From Agrococcus sediminis (GTDB taxonomy: Bacteria > Actinomycetota > Actinomycetes > Actinomycetales > Microbacteriaceae), in assembly GCF_007923295.1 (NCBI RefSeq), contig NZ_VOIR01000011.1, positions 434,001 through 498,000 of the forward strand: a DNA stretch of 64,000 bases, read 5' to 3'. Positions 15,906 through 23,705 of the stretch are shown here, in pieces. The notes beneath the pieces were generated by a model. It made no database searches. It saw only the letters and a list, made by a program, of their open reading frames with translations, and was not told where the DNA came from. A program made the translations under genes and the position numbers. Numbering within the stretch: the first letter of the stretch is position 1; every line of letters begins with the position of its first letter.

Positions 15906-17144
15906 TCAGCGCCGCGCCTGCAGCGCCAGCTGCTCCTCGACCAGGTCGGCGGCACGCGTCGGGCCGCCGGCCGCCGCGAAGCCACGCGCGACCGCCTCGG
16001 CGCCCGCACCCATCCGCCGGGCGCGGCGCACCGCATCCCGCACCCGCTCCGGGGTCAGCTGCCCGCGGTTGACCCGCACGCCGCAGCCGGCGTGCTCCAC
16101 GCGGGCGGCGACCTCGTGCTGGTCGCGCCCCCACGGCACGACGACGACGGGCACGCCGAGCCCGAGCGCCTTCTGCGTCACGCCCATCCCGCCGTGCGTG
16201 ACGGCGCAGACCGCCCGCTCGAGCACCGCGGAGTGCGGCAGGAACCGCGTGATGCGCGCGTTCGCGGGCGGCTCGAAGCCGAGCGGGGCATCGCCGGGGA
16301 TGGTCGCGACGACGGAGACCGGCTCGTCGGCGAGCGCCATGAGCGCGACGCGCGCGATGTCGGTGTCGCCCTGGTAGTCGCCCGAGGTCGTGACGAGCAC
16401 GATCGGCCCCTCGAGCTCGTCGAGCCACGGCGGCGTCGGCGCCTGCGGCTCCCAGCTCGTGGGCCCGACCATGCGGATGCGCGGCCCCCAGTCGACGTGC
16501 GCGTACTCGAGCGGCTCGGCGGTCGTCACGAGCATCTGCGGCGCACGGCGCAGCACCGCGTCGAAGTCGGCGCGCGGCGGCAGCCCGGCCACGTCGGCGC
16601 GCAGCGCGTTGATCGCCGGCATCGCCCGGGCGGTCGCGGCCTCGAGCACCGCGCGGCCGATGGCGGCGTTCCGCATGCGCTCGAACAGGCCACGGGCGGG
16701 CCGCAGGCCCGGTCCGAAGGCCGGCAGGCCCCGGGAGCGCAGCACCGGCGTGTAGGGCGAGATCGCGATCCACGGCAGCCCCGACCGCTCGGCGACCGCG
16801 GCGGCGCCCCACGTGTTCACGTCGGTGAGCACGATGTCGGGCCGCGAGTCGTCGATGAGATCCTGCAGGTCGGGGCCGTCGAGCGCGCCTCGGACGCAGT
16901 AGAGCTCGCTCAGGCGGAGCAGGGCGTCGAGGGGACTCCGCGCCCGCCAGTCGTCGAACTCGATGCGGTCGATCGCGGGGTCGATCTCGTCGGCGTCGAA
17001 GCCGAGCATGCGCATGCGGTCGACCTCGGAGGCGAGCGTGCGCATCCGGATCCGGTGCCCGCGCGCCTGCAGCTCGAGCAGGATGCCGGCGAACGGGAAC
17101 GCGTGCGCGATGGCGGGGCTCGTGTAGGCGGCGATCAGCGCCAC
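15906..17144 (-). CDS. GT1-family (UGT/macrolide-type) glycosyltransferase, copy 1
   Basis: A 412-residue GT-B glycosyltransferase. The acceptor half begins AYTSPAIAHAFPFAGILLEL and carries the likely catalytic His. The donor site contains AVCAVTHGGMGVTQKALGLG and VPWGRDQHEVAARV. The family transfers sugars from NDP-sugars to lipids, terpenoids or macrolides in the cytoplasm. GTG start at 17144 with an AGAAGG ribosome-binding site. It is paralogous to the next gene: 76 residues around the donor site are identical (16011-16238 against 17407-17634). Confidence 0.82.
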   Translation of the reverse strand: MALIAAYTSPAIAHAFPFAGILLELQARGHRIRMRTLASEVDRMRMLGFDADEIDPAIDRIEFDDWRARSPLDALLRLSELYCVRGALDGPDLQDLIDDSRPDIVLTDVNTWGAAAVAERSGLPWIAISPYTPVLRSRGLPAFGPGLRPARGLFERMRNAAIGRAVLEAATARAMPAINALRADVAGLPPRADFDAVLRRAPQMLVTTAEPLEYAHVDWGPRIRMVGPTSWEPQAPTPPWLDELEGPIVLVTTSGDYQGDTDIARVALMALADEPVSVVATIPGDAPLGFEPPANARITRFLPHSAVLERAVCAVTHGGMGVTQKALGLGVPVVVVPWGRDQHEVAARVEHAGCGVRVNRGQLTPERVRDAVRRARRMGAGAEAVARGFAAAGGPTRAADLVEEQLALQARR

Positions 17145-17304
17145 GCAGCACCTTCTGGCGCACCGGGGGCGTCGCCGCGCCAGCGCGGGAGCCCGACATC
17201 GGGGATCGCGTCGGCGTCGCGCCTCCGCGTGCGCTCCACGCTAGCCGCAGGCGCTGACAGCCGGGGCATGGGGCGCTGACGGGGCCGCCGCGAACGCGCG
17301 CGAC

Positions 17305-18540
17305 TCATCGCCGCTGCAGCGCCAGCTGCTCCTCGACCAGCTCGGCGGCACGGGCGGCGCCGCCTGCCGCCTCGAAGCCCGCGGCGACCGCCTCGGCGCC
17401 CGCGCGCATCCGCCTGGCGCGGCGCACCGCATCCCGCACCCGCTCGGGGGTCAGCTGCCCGCGGTTGACGCGCACGCCGCAGCCGGCGTGCTCGACACGC
17501 GCCGCGACCTCGTGCTGGTCGCGCCCCCACGGCACGACCACGACCGGCACGCCGAGGCCGAGCGCCTTCTGCGTCACGCCCATCCCGCCGTGCGTGACGG
17601 CGCAGACGGCCCGCTCGAGCACCGCCGAGTGCGGCACGAAGTCGACGATGCGCGCGTTGCCGGGCACGTCGATGCCGAGCCGCACGCGCGCGGGCATCGT
17701 CGCGACGACCGTCACGGGCTCGTCGCGCAGCCCGTGCACCGCCGCCCGCACGATCTCGGTGTCGCCCTGGTACTCGCTCGAGGTGGTCACGAGCACGAGC
17801 GGGCCCTCGACGCCCGCGAGCCACGCGGGCGGCGCGACGGGCGGCTCCCAGGAGGTCGGGCCGACCATGCGCAGCCGCGGCTCCCAGTCGTCGTGCGGGT
17901 ACTCGAGCGGCTCGGCCGTCGTCACGAGGGTGAGCGGCGGTAGCCGCTGCATCTCGTCGACCGAGCGCACGTGCGGCAGCCCCGCGACCTTCGCGCGCAT
18001 GCCGTTGATGCGCGGCATGACGAGCCGCACGGCGACACCCGTGACGGTGCGCTCGAGCAGCGCGTCGCGCAGGCGCCCGGCCGCGTCGACCGCGGGGCGC
18101 AGGCCCGCGCCGTACGGCGGGCAGCCGCGCGAGACGATCGCCGGCGTGTAGGGCGAGAACGCCACCCAGGGCAGGCGTGCGCGCTCGGCGACGGCGGCGG
18201 CGCCCCACGTGTTGATGTCGGTGATGACGAGGTCGGGCTGCGCCTCGTCGAGCAGCTGCTGCAGGTCGGGCCCGTCGAGCTCGCCGCGGCTGCAGAAGAT
18301 CTCGGCGGTGCGCTTCAGGCCCTCGAGCAGGGTGCGCGCGTGCCAGTCGTCGAACTCGATCTGCTCGATGGCCGGATCGATCGCGTCGGCGTCGAAGCCG
18401 AGCTGCCGCATGGCGCGCACCTGGCTCGAGAGCGTGCGGAGGCGGATGCGGTGCCCGCGCCGCTGCAGCTCCTGCAGCACGCCTGCGATCGGGAACAGGT
18501 GCCCGATCGCAGGGCTCGTGTAGGCGGCGATCGTCGCCAT
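17305..18540 (-). CDS. GT1-family glycosyltransferase, copy 2
   Basis: A 411-residue paralogue of the adjacent enzyme in the same orientation. The start MATIAAYTSPAIGHLFPIAG (ATG 18540, AGGAG upstream) and the donor-site region are shared. The middle third, which binds the acceptor, differs most, so the two probably glycosylate different acceptors with the same donor. No sugar-biosynthesis or aglycone genes lie next to the pair. Confidence 0.82.
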   Translation of the reverse strand: MATIAAYTSPAIGHLFPIAGVLQELQRRGHRIRLRTLSSQVRAMRQLGFDADAIDPAIEQIEFDDWHARTLLEGLKRTAEIFCSRGELDGPDLQQLLDEAQPDLVITDINTWGAAAVAERARLPWVAFSPYTPAIVSRGCPPYGAGLRPAVDAAGRLRDALLERTVTGVAVRLVMPRINGMRAKVAGLPHVRSVDEMQRLPPLTLVTTAEPLEYPHDDWEPRLRMVGPTSWEPPVAPPAWLAGVEGPLVLVTTSSEYQGDTEIVRAAVHGLRDEPVTVVATMPARVRLGIDVPGNARIVDFVPHSAVLERAVCAVTHGGMGVTQKALGLGVPVVVVPWGRDQHEVAARVEHAGCGVRVNRGQLTPERVRDAVRRARRMRAGAEAVAAGFEAAGGAARAAELVEEQLALQRR

Positions 18541-18676
18541 CCCGTGACTCCTCGCGTCGCCCTGTGCGATCGTGCTGAGCGTACGACGAGCCGCCCACGC
18601 GCGAAAGGGGCAGCCGGGGTACAGCGGATGCGCCCCGCCCCCGCGCTCGGGGACGGGCCGCATCGGCGGGCTCGGC

Positions 18677-20050
18677 TCAGACCGTCTCGGCCGTGATGCC
18701 CTTCGTCGAGGCGATGACGTCGCGCATCTTCTTCTCGAACGCCTCGTAGAACATCGACAGCGGGAACTCGTCGTCCATCACGAGGTCGGTCAGCTGCCGG
18801 GGCGTGCCGTCGAGCGGCAGCTCGCCGGCCTTCCAGGCGGATGCGGGGTGCGGCTCGACCACGGAGGAGACGAGCTCGTACGCCGCGAGCCAGTGCGCGA
18901 CCTTCGGCCGGTCGATCGAGCGCCAGTAGAGGTGCTCGATCGCCTCGCCCAGCCTGTTGACGACGTCGGGCACCTCGTCCCAGTCGAAGGCGAGCTGCGT
19001 GTCGGTCCAGTGCAGCACGCGGTGCTGGTGCAGCCACGCGAAGAGCAGCTGGCCGCCGAGGCCGTCGTAGTTGCGGGTGCGGCTGCCGGTGATCGCGAAG
19101 CGGAAGATGCGGTCGAAGATGACCGCGTACTGCACGAGCTTCGCGTGCTTCGCGAGGTCGCGGTCGGCGTCGGTGGCGTGCTCGTCGGCGACGATGCGCC
19201 GCTCGATCGCGACCGACTCGCGGAAGGCCGTGAGATCGCAGCGCAGCTCCTCGAGCGAATAGAGGAAGAAGGGCATGCGCTGCTTGATCATGAACGGGTC
19301 GAAGGGGAGGTCGCCGCGCATGTGGGTGCGGTCGTGGATGAGGTCCCACATGACGAACGTCTCCTCGGCGAGGCGCTGGTCGGCGAGCATCTCGGCGGCG
19401 TCGGCCGGCAGCTCGAGCTTCGTGACCTCGCACGCGGCCTCGACGACGCGGCGGAAGCGGGCCGCCTCGCGGTCCTGGAAGATCGCGCCCCACGTGAAGG
19501 CGGGGATCTCGCGCATCGCGACCGTCTCGGGGAAGAGCACCGCCGAGTTGGTGTCGTAGCCGGCGGTGAAGTCGATGAAGCGCAGCGGCACGAAGAGCGC
19601 GTTGCCGTAGTCGCCGGCCTCGAGCTCGGCGATGAACTCGGGCCAGATCACCTCGACCAGCACGGCCTCGACGAGCCGGTCGCTCGAGCCGTTCTGCGTA
19701 TACATGGGGAAGATGACGAGGTGCTGCAGCCCGTCGACGCGGTGCTGCTGCGGCTGGAAGCGCACGAGGGCGTCGAAGAAGTCGGGCTCGCCGAAGCCCT
19801 CGGCCGCCCAGCGCTCGAAGTCGAGGGCGGCCTGCGCGAGGTAGTCGGCGTCGTGGGGGAACTCGGGGGCGATGTCGCGGATGCCCTGGGCCAGCTCGGC
19901 GACGTGGGCGCGGGCGGCGTCGTGGTGGGCGGCGTCCTCGATGGAGCCGTTCTTCGACTGCAGCGGCTGCAGCGCCGTCGCGGCCGCCTTGATGCGGAGC
20001 CAGGCGGGGTGCTGGCGGAGGTCGGCGGCGGTGGCCTGGGTCATCGTCAT
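18677..20050 (-). CDS. DUF6421 family protein
   Basis: A 457-residue soluble protein that matches the actinobacterial DUF6421 family throughout. Examples are LQPLQSKNGSIEDAAHH near residue 29, VIFPMYTQNGSSDRLVEA near 125, RFIDFTAGYDTNSAVLFP near 170 and WDLIHDRTHMRGDLPF near 240. Several His/Asp/Glu motifs (HDRTHM, DGLGGQ) suggest a metal-dependent enzyme, but no activity is known. AGGAGG lies five bases before the ATG at 20050. Confidence 0.8.
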   Translation of the reverse strand: MTMTQATAADLRQHPAWLRIKAAATALQPLQSKNGSIEDAAHHDAARAHVAELAQGIRDIAPEFPHDADYLAQAALDFERWAAEGFGEPDFFDALVRFQPQQHRVDGLQHLVIFPMYTQNGSSDRLVEAVLVEVIWPEFIAELEAGDYGNALFVPLRFIDFTAGYDTNSAVLFPETVAMREIPAFTWGAIFQDREAARFRRVVEAACEVTKLELPADAAEMLADQRLAEETFVMWDLIHDRTHMRGDLPFDPFMIKQRMPFFLYSLEELRCDLTAFRESVAIERRIVADEHATDADRDLAKHAKLVQYAVIFDRIFRFAITGSRTRNYDGLGGQLLFAWLHQHRVLHWTDTQLAFDWDEVPDVVNRLGEAIEHLYWRSIDRPKVAHWLAAYELVSSVVEPHPASAWKAGELPLDGTPRQLTDLVMDDEFPLSMFYEAFEKKMRDVIASTKGITAETV

Positions 20051-20251
20051 GGGAGCCTCCTGGGCGTGTCGGCGCCGGTGATCCGGCGGTGCGATCGGAG
20101 CGCTGGGGGCGCGGGATCGGTGCGTGAATCCAGCGTATGGGCGCCTTCGCGCACGTATCTTGTGGCCAGCCCCGGCTTTCCTGCCCGTTTCGAGCGCGGC
20201 GCGGATGCCAGCCGTCGGCCGCAATTCCTTTGCGTGAGCATCCCTCATGCG

Positions 20252-20271
20252 CCGGATTCGTACGAATTCGG
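20252..20271. promoter_or_regulatory. Near-perfect 20-bp palindrome, candidate operator
   Basis: A perfect core ATTCGTACGAAT (20256-20267) is flanked by CCG and CGG with one mismatched pair. It lies in the divergent gap between the DUF6421 gene and a membrane gene, about 70 bases before the latter's start, where a dimeric repressor could act. Confidence 0.4.
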
Positions 20272-20343
20272 AAGATTGCGGCATCAGAAGGTGGCGCCGA
20301 GTGGGCGGCCCCGCCTACTGTCGCTGCCAGGGAGGGGAGGCCC

Positions 20344-20850
20344 ATGCAGACGACGCGCGCCACGAGGCCGGTCGCGGTCACCGGTGCGCTGGTCGCCGTG
20401 ACGCTGGTGCTGCACGCCTCCGCGACGGCCGCACTCGTGTGGAACGCCGTCCTGCCCTCGGATCGCCTCGGATCGGCCACGCTGCTGTGGGGCGCGGTCA
20501 CGTGGCTGCCGTCGCTCGTGTGGGCGGCGCTCGTCATCGCCAGATCTGCCCACTGGCGCGTGGTCTCGGCCTTCTGGCTCCCCGGCGCCGCGACGCTCGT
20601 GGGGATGCTCATGTTCCTGATGACGTTCACCACGCGCGTCTCGGGCATCGACCTGTCCGGCATCGGCACGGGCGCGATGGTCTCGTCGTGGATCCTGCTC
20701 GTGTGCGCCTTCGTGGTCGCCGTGGCGAGCCGGTTCGCGCGCATCTCGGGCGACAGCCTCGCCGAGCTCGAGGCGTCCCTCGCCGAGGACGGCCGGCCGG
20801 CCCCGCAGCCGCAGCCGCAGCCGCAGCCGCAGCCGCCGAGCGTCGCGTAG
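20344..20850 (+). CDS. Four-helix membrane protein with Pro-Gln tail
   Basis: A 168-residue protein with four predicted transmembrane helices (about 10-30, 38-58, 68-95, 110-132). A charged stretch (SGDSLAELEASLAEDG) follows, then a tail of five Pro-Gln repeats. The family is not recognised. GGGGAGG lies three bases upstream of the ATG at 20344. The tail is encoded by five CCGCAG units and is likely variable in length between strains. Confidence 0.65.
   Translation: MQTTRATRPVAVTGALVAVTLVLHASATAALVWNAVLPSDRLGSATLLWGAVTWLPSLVWAALVIARSAHWRVVSAFWLPGAATLVGMLMFLMTFTTRVSGIDLSGIGTGAMVSSWILLVCAFVVAVASRFARISGDSLAELEASLAEDGRPAPQPQPQPQPQPPSVA
20803..20832 (+). repeat. CCGCAG hexanucleotide repeat, five units
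   Basis: Five exact tandem copies inside the 3' end of the gene at 20344-20850, encoding (Pro-Gln)5. The length is in frame, so slippage would only change tail length. Confidence 0.9.
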
Positions 20851-20874
20851 CGCAGCAGCACCCCGACACGAAGA

Positions 20875-20909
20875 CGCCCCGACCGGCGTGCTGCATCTCG
20901 GTCGGGGCG
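20875..20909. terminator. Strong intrinsic hairpin
   Basis: Perfect ten-base arms CGCCCCGACC (20875-20884) and GGTCGGGGCG (20900-20909) with a 15-base loop. It ends the plus-strand membrane gene 25 bases after its stop. The stem works in both directions. On the minus strand it directly follows a short Trp-rich frame starting at 20962. Beyond it, 20910-21078 shows no further supported gene. Confidence 0.7.
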
Positions 20910-21078
20910 TTCGCCCAGCTCTTGTCCTGTGAGCGGAACTCGAACTGGATCCACCATCCCATCCGTCGCTCGTCCCCTCGGCCCGGCAGCGGTCGCTTGA
21001 GCCAACAATCGGCAGACCTTGCGCCGACGCAGAGGTCGCTCGCCGCATCGCGCCGGCCGGCGGCGAGGGGCGCCGCCC

Positions 21079-21420
21079 TCAGACCAGGGCGGATGCGGCG
21101 GCGAAGCCCACCCAGCACCCGGCTGCCGCGAGCAGCGGCGGCACGATCGCCCAGCGCTGCCGGGTCGCGGCGGCCGCGGCGCCGATCGCGTTGCCGACGA
21201 GCGTCACGCCGATCACCGACACCCAGAACGTCAGCCGCCCGGGACCGTCATCCGTGCCGGCCGCCTCGGCGGCCTGCACGATCGCGCTGTCGCCGACCGG
21301 CGCCAGCAGCAGCACGCCCAGCAGGTTCGCGAAGATCAGCACCCACCCGGCGAGCCGCAGGCGGTCGGCGGGCGTCCACTCGCGCTCGGGCTCGAGCTCG
21401 TCCCACTCCTCGGCGCTCAC
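21079..21420 (-). CDS. Small membrane protein, unknown
   Basis: A 113-residue protein with an acidic amino end (SAEEWDELEPEREW), then three or four hydrophobic segments (about 25-42, 62-80, 90-110). The family is not recognised. It starts with GTG 49 bases downstream of exonuclease III and may be co-transcribed with it. Confidence 0.6.
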   Translation of the reverse strand: MSAEEWDELEPEREWTPADRLRLAGWVLIFANLLGVLLLAPVGDSAIVQAAEAAGTDDGPGRLTFWVSVIGVTLVGNAIGAAAAATRQRWAIVPPLLAAAGCWVGFAAASALV

Positions 21421-21469
21421 GCGGCACCAGCCGTCGCCGACGACGCGGCGACCCCCGACGCATCCGCCA

Positions 21470-22282
21470 TCAGAAGATCATCGGCCGGTCGTCGTCGAGC
21501 TCGGTCTCGAGGTCGAGGTCGACGACCACCGGCACGTGGTCGCTCGGGGCGTCGCCGGCGCGCTCGTCGCGGTCGATGCGGGCGCGCGAGACGAGCTCGG
21601 CGAGCTCGGGGCTGCCGAGCACGAAGTCGATGCGCATGCCCTCGTCCTTGTTCCAGCGCCCGGCCTTGTAGTCCCAGTAGGTGTAGCCGGGGGCGCGGTC
21701 GCGCACGACGTCGACGAGGCCCCCCTCGAGCAGCGCGCCGAACGCCTCGCGCTCGGGCTGCGACACGTGCGTCGAGCCGTCGAAGGCGCCGATGTCCCAC
21801 ACGTCGGTGTCGAGCGGCGCGATGTTGAAGTCGCCCATGAGCGCGAGCGGCTGCCCGCGCCACTCGTCGAGCAGGCCCGTCAGCACCCGCAGCCACTCGA
21901 GCTTGTAGCCGTAGTGCGCGTGCGTGAGCTCGCGGCCGTTGGGCACGTAGAGGCTCCAGAGCCGCACGCCCTCGACCGTCGCCGCCATCGCGCGCGCCTC
22001 CACCACCGGGTCGCCGGTGTTGGCGTAGCCGGGCTGGCCCGGGAAGTCGCGCTCGACCTCGGTCATCGGCAGCCGCGACGCGATCGCGACGCCGTTCCAC
22101 TGGCTGTGGCCGTGCGCCTGCACCTCATAGCCCGCGGCCTCGAACGCCGCGTAGGGGAACTGCTCCGTCTTGCACTTGATCTCCTGCATCGCGAGCACGT
22201 CGACGTCGCTGCGCTCGAGCCAGTCGACGATGCGGGCCGTGCGGGCGCGCACGGAGTTCACGTTCCAGGTGGCGATGCGCAT
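21470..22282 (-). CDS. xthA: Exodeoxyribonuclease III
   Basis: A 270-residue enzyme of usual length. The endonuclease/exonuclease/phosphatase fold is complete: WNVNSVRAR at the start, metal-binding Glu in MQEIKCKTEQFP, SLYVPNGRE, LMGDFNIAP, RIDFVLGS and the catalytic pair APSDHVPVV. It removes 3' blocks and cuts at abasic sites in base-excision repair. TAGGCT lies six bases before the ATG at 22282, so the mRNA is probably leaderless. Confidence 0.93.
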   Translation of the reverse strand: MRIATWNVNSVRARTARIVDWLERSDVDVLAMQEIKCKTEQFPYAAFEAAGYEVQAHGHSQWNGVAIASRLPMTEVERDFPGQPGYANTGDPVVEARAMAATVEGVRLWSLYVPNGRELTHAHYGYKLEWLRVLTGLLDEWRGQPLALMGDFNIAPLDTDVWDIGAFDGSTHVSQPEREAFGALLEGGLVDVVRDRAPGYTYWDYKAGRWNKDEGMRIDFVLGSPELAELVSRARIDRDERAGDAPSDHVPVVVDLDLETELDDDRPMIF

Positions 22283-22288
22283 GCTCCG

Positions 22289-22294
22289 AGCCTA
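22289..22294 (-). promoter_or_regulatory. -10 hexamer of leaderless xthA transcript
   Basis: TAGGCT, CGGAGC, ATG on the minus strand. Confidence 0.6.
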
Positions 22295-22354
22295 GATGGG
22301 GCGGCGGATGCGTGGGGTGCGGGCGCGCGTGTACCCCTGGTGCACACTGGATGC

Positions 22355-22966
22355 ATGGTAACCGCGCGCGAACGCTACCTCCAGGCGCTCGATCTCTTCT
22401 CCGCCGAGGCTCGAGCCGGAGCGGACCGACTGGGTCTGCCGTCGGCGTGCTCCGACTGGTCGATCGCCGACGTCGTGCGCCACGTCTCGGGCGTGCAGGC
22501 CGAGCACGGCGGGGCGGCGCTGCTGGGCGGCGACCCCGGCTCCGAGGAGCGGGAGCACCTCGAGATCATGGATCCGGGCGGCGACTTCGAGGCTGTCGAG
22601 CGCTGGGAGGACCTCGCGGCGCAGCTGCGTTCCGCGGCGCACACCGCGGTCGAGGAGCGCTTCGCAGCGCTCGCCCTGCCGACGCTCGACATGGCGCTCC
22701 ACGCGTGGGACGTGCGCTGGGCCTCAGCCCGCGTGGGGCTCTCCGGCAACCTCGAGTTCCCCGCCGACCTGCTCGAGTGGATGGAGGCGTTCCGCGACAG
22801 CGCCGACGAGGCGGCCGTGCGCCGGCCCGGCATCTTCGACGCGCCGATCGAGCCGCCGGCCGGCGCGACGCGGTCGGAGCGCCTCGTCGCGTGGGCGGGC
22901 CGCGACCCGCGCGCGGGCATGCGGCCGCGCGCAGACAGCGTGCCCGTCCCGACCGACGCGTCCTGA
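22355..22966 (+). CDS. Maleylpyruvate-isomerase/DinB-like family protein (TIGR03086-like)
   Basis: A 203-residue protein of the mycothiol-dependent DinB-like four-helix family. It starts TARERYLQALDLFSAEA and contains CSDWSIADVVRHVSGVQ near residue 30 and the helix LDMALHAWDVRWASA near 112 (family metal-site His residues). Relatives bind a divalent metal and may transfer or isomerise thiol adducts; no substrate is evident. CACACT lies six bases before the ATG at 22355, resembling the leaderless promoters here. Confidence 0.7.
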   Translation: MVTARERYLQALDLFSAEARAGADRLGLPSACSDWSIADVVRHVSGVQAEHGGAALLGGDPGSEEREHLEIMDPGGDFEAVERWEDLAAQLRSAAHTAVEERFAALALPTLDMALHAWDVRWASARVGLSGNLEFPADLLEWMEAFRDSADEAAVRRPGIFDAPIEPPAGATRSERLVAWAGRDPRAGMRPRADSVPVPTDAS

Positions 22967-23010
22967 CGCATCCGCCCACCGGTTGACGCATCTGGGGTGC
23001 CGGCGCGAAG

Positions 23011-23016
23011 TAGCCT
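23011..23016 (+). promoter_or_regulatory. -10 hexamer of leaderless pyrE transcript
   Basis: TAGCCT, then GGTAGGC, then GTG at 23024. Confidence 0.55.
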
Positions 23017-23023
23017 GGTAGGC

Positions 23024-23575
23024 GTGACCGCGCGCGACCGACTCATCCAGCTCATCCGCGACGAGGCCGTCTTCCACGGCGACTTCGTGCTCACGAGCGG
23101 CAAGCGCGCGAGCTACTACATCGACCTGCGCAAGCTCTCGCTCGACCACCGCGCCGCGCCCCTCATCGGCGACGTGCTGCTCGACCTCATCGCCGACATC
23201 CCCGACCTCGCCGCGGTCGGCGGCCTCACGATGGGCGCCGACCCGCTCGCGAACGCCGTGCTGCACCGCGGCCTCGCCCGCGGGCTCGAGGTCGACGCGT
23301 TCGTCGTGCGCAAGGAGCCGAAGGACCACGGCCGCGGCCGCCAGATCGAGGGGCCCGACCTCGCCGGCAAGCGCGTCGTCGTGCTCGAGGACACCTCCAC
23401 CACCGGCGGCAGCCCGCTGAAGGCGATCGAGGCGCTGCGGAAGGTCGGCGCCGAGGTCGTCGCCGTCGCGGTGATCGTCGACCGCGCCACCGGCGCGCAG
23501 GCGGCGATCGAGGCGGCGGGCGTCGAGTACCGCGCGGCGATCACCCTCGACGACCTCGGGCTCGAGCCGCAGTAG
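23024..23575 (+). CDS. pyrE: Orotate phosphoribosyltransferase
   Basis: A 183-residue enzyme converting orotate and PRPP to OMP in pyrimidine synthesis. It shows the family sequence FVLTSGKRASYYIDLRKLS near residue 25, the flexible catalytic loop RKEPKDHGRGRQIEG and the PRPP loop VVVLEDTSTTGGS. The GTG at 23024 is placed by a TAGCCT -10 seven bases upstream. The rest of the pyr operon is not in the window. Confidence 0.93.
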   Translation: MTARDRLIQLIRDEAVFHGDFVLTSGKRASYYIDLRKLSLDHRAAPLIGDVLLDLIADIPDLAAVGGLTMGADPLANAVLHRGLARGLEVDAFVVRKEPKDHGRGRQIEGPDLAGKRVVVLEDTSTTGGSPLKAIEALRKVGAEVVAVAVIVDRATGAQAAIEAAGVEYRAAITLDDLGLEPQ

Positions 23576-23597
23576 CCCCGCCCCGGCACACGTCGAG

Positions 23598-23646
23598 CTT
23601 CCCTCTCCGGCGGGCTCTCGTGGCGGGAACCCGCATCTCAGGGAAG
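23598..23646 (+). terminator. Nested hairpin after pyrE
   Basis: CTTCCCT (23598-23604) pairs with AGGGAAG (23640-23646). A smaller CGGGAACCCG hairpin lies inside the loop. It starts 22 bases past the pyrE stop. Confidence 0.45.
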
Positions 23647-23662
23647 TTCGGCCAGAGCGCCG

Positions 23663-23683
23663 TGTCAGACTTGCTATCTGACA
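23663..23683. promoter_or_regulatory. Inverted repeat upstream of AEC transporter
   Basis: TGTCAGA (23663-23669) and TCTGACA (23677-23683) are perfect seven-base arms around CTTGCTA. It is AT-richer than its surroundings and 22 bases before the transporter start. This is the size and position expected of an operator for a dimeric regulator such as GntR. No regulator gene is adjacent. Confidence 0.45.
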
Positions 23684-23705
23684 AGCGGCGGATGCGGGAG
23701 GTCAC

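Noticed and set aside
20925-20965. tRNA-like T-arm (GTTCGAG on the minus strand)
   Set aside because: No flanking five-base T stem, no acceptor pairing and no anticodon arm could be built.
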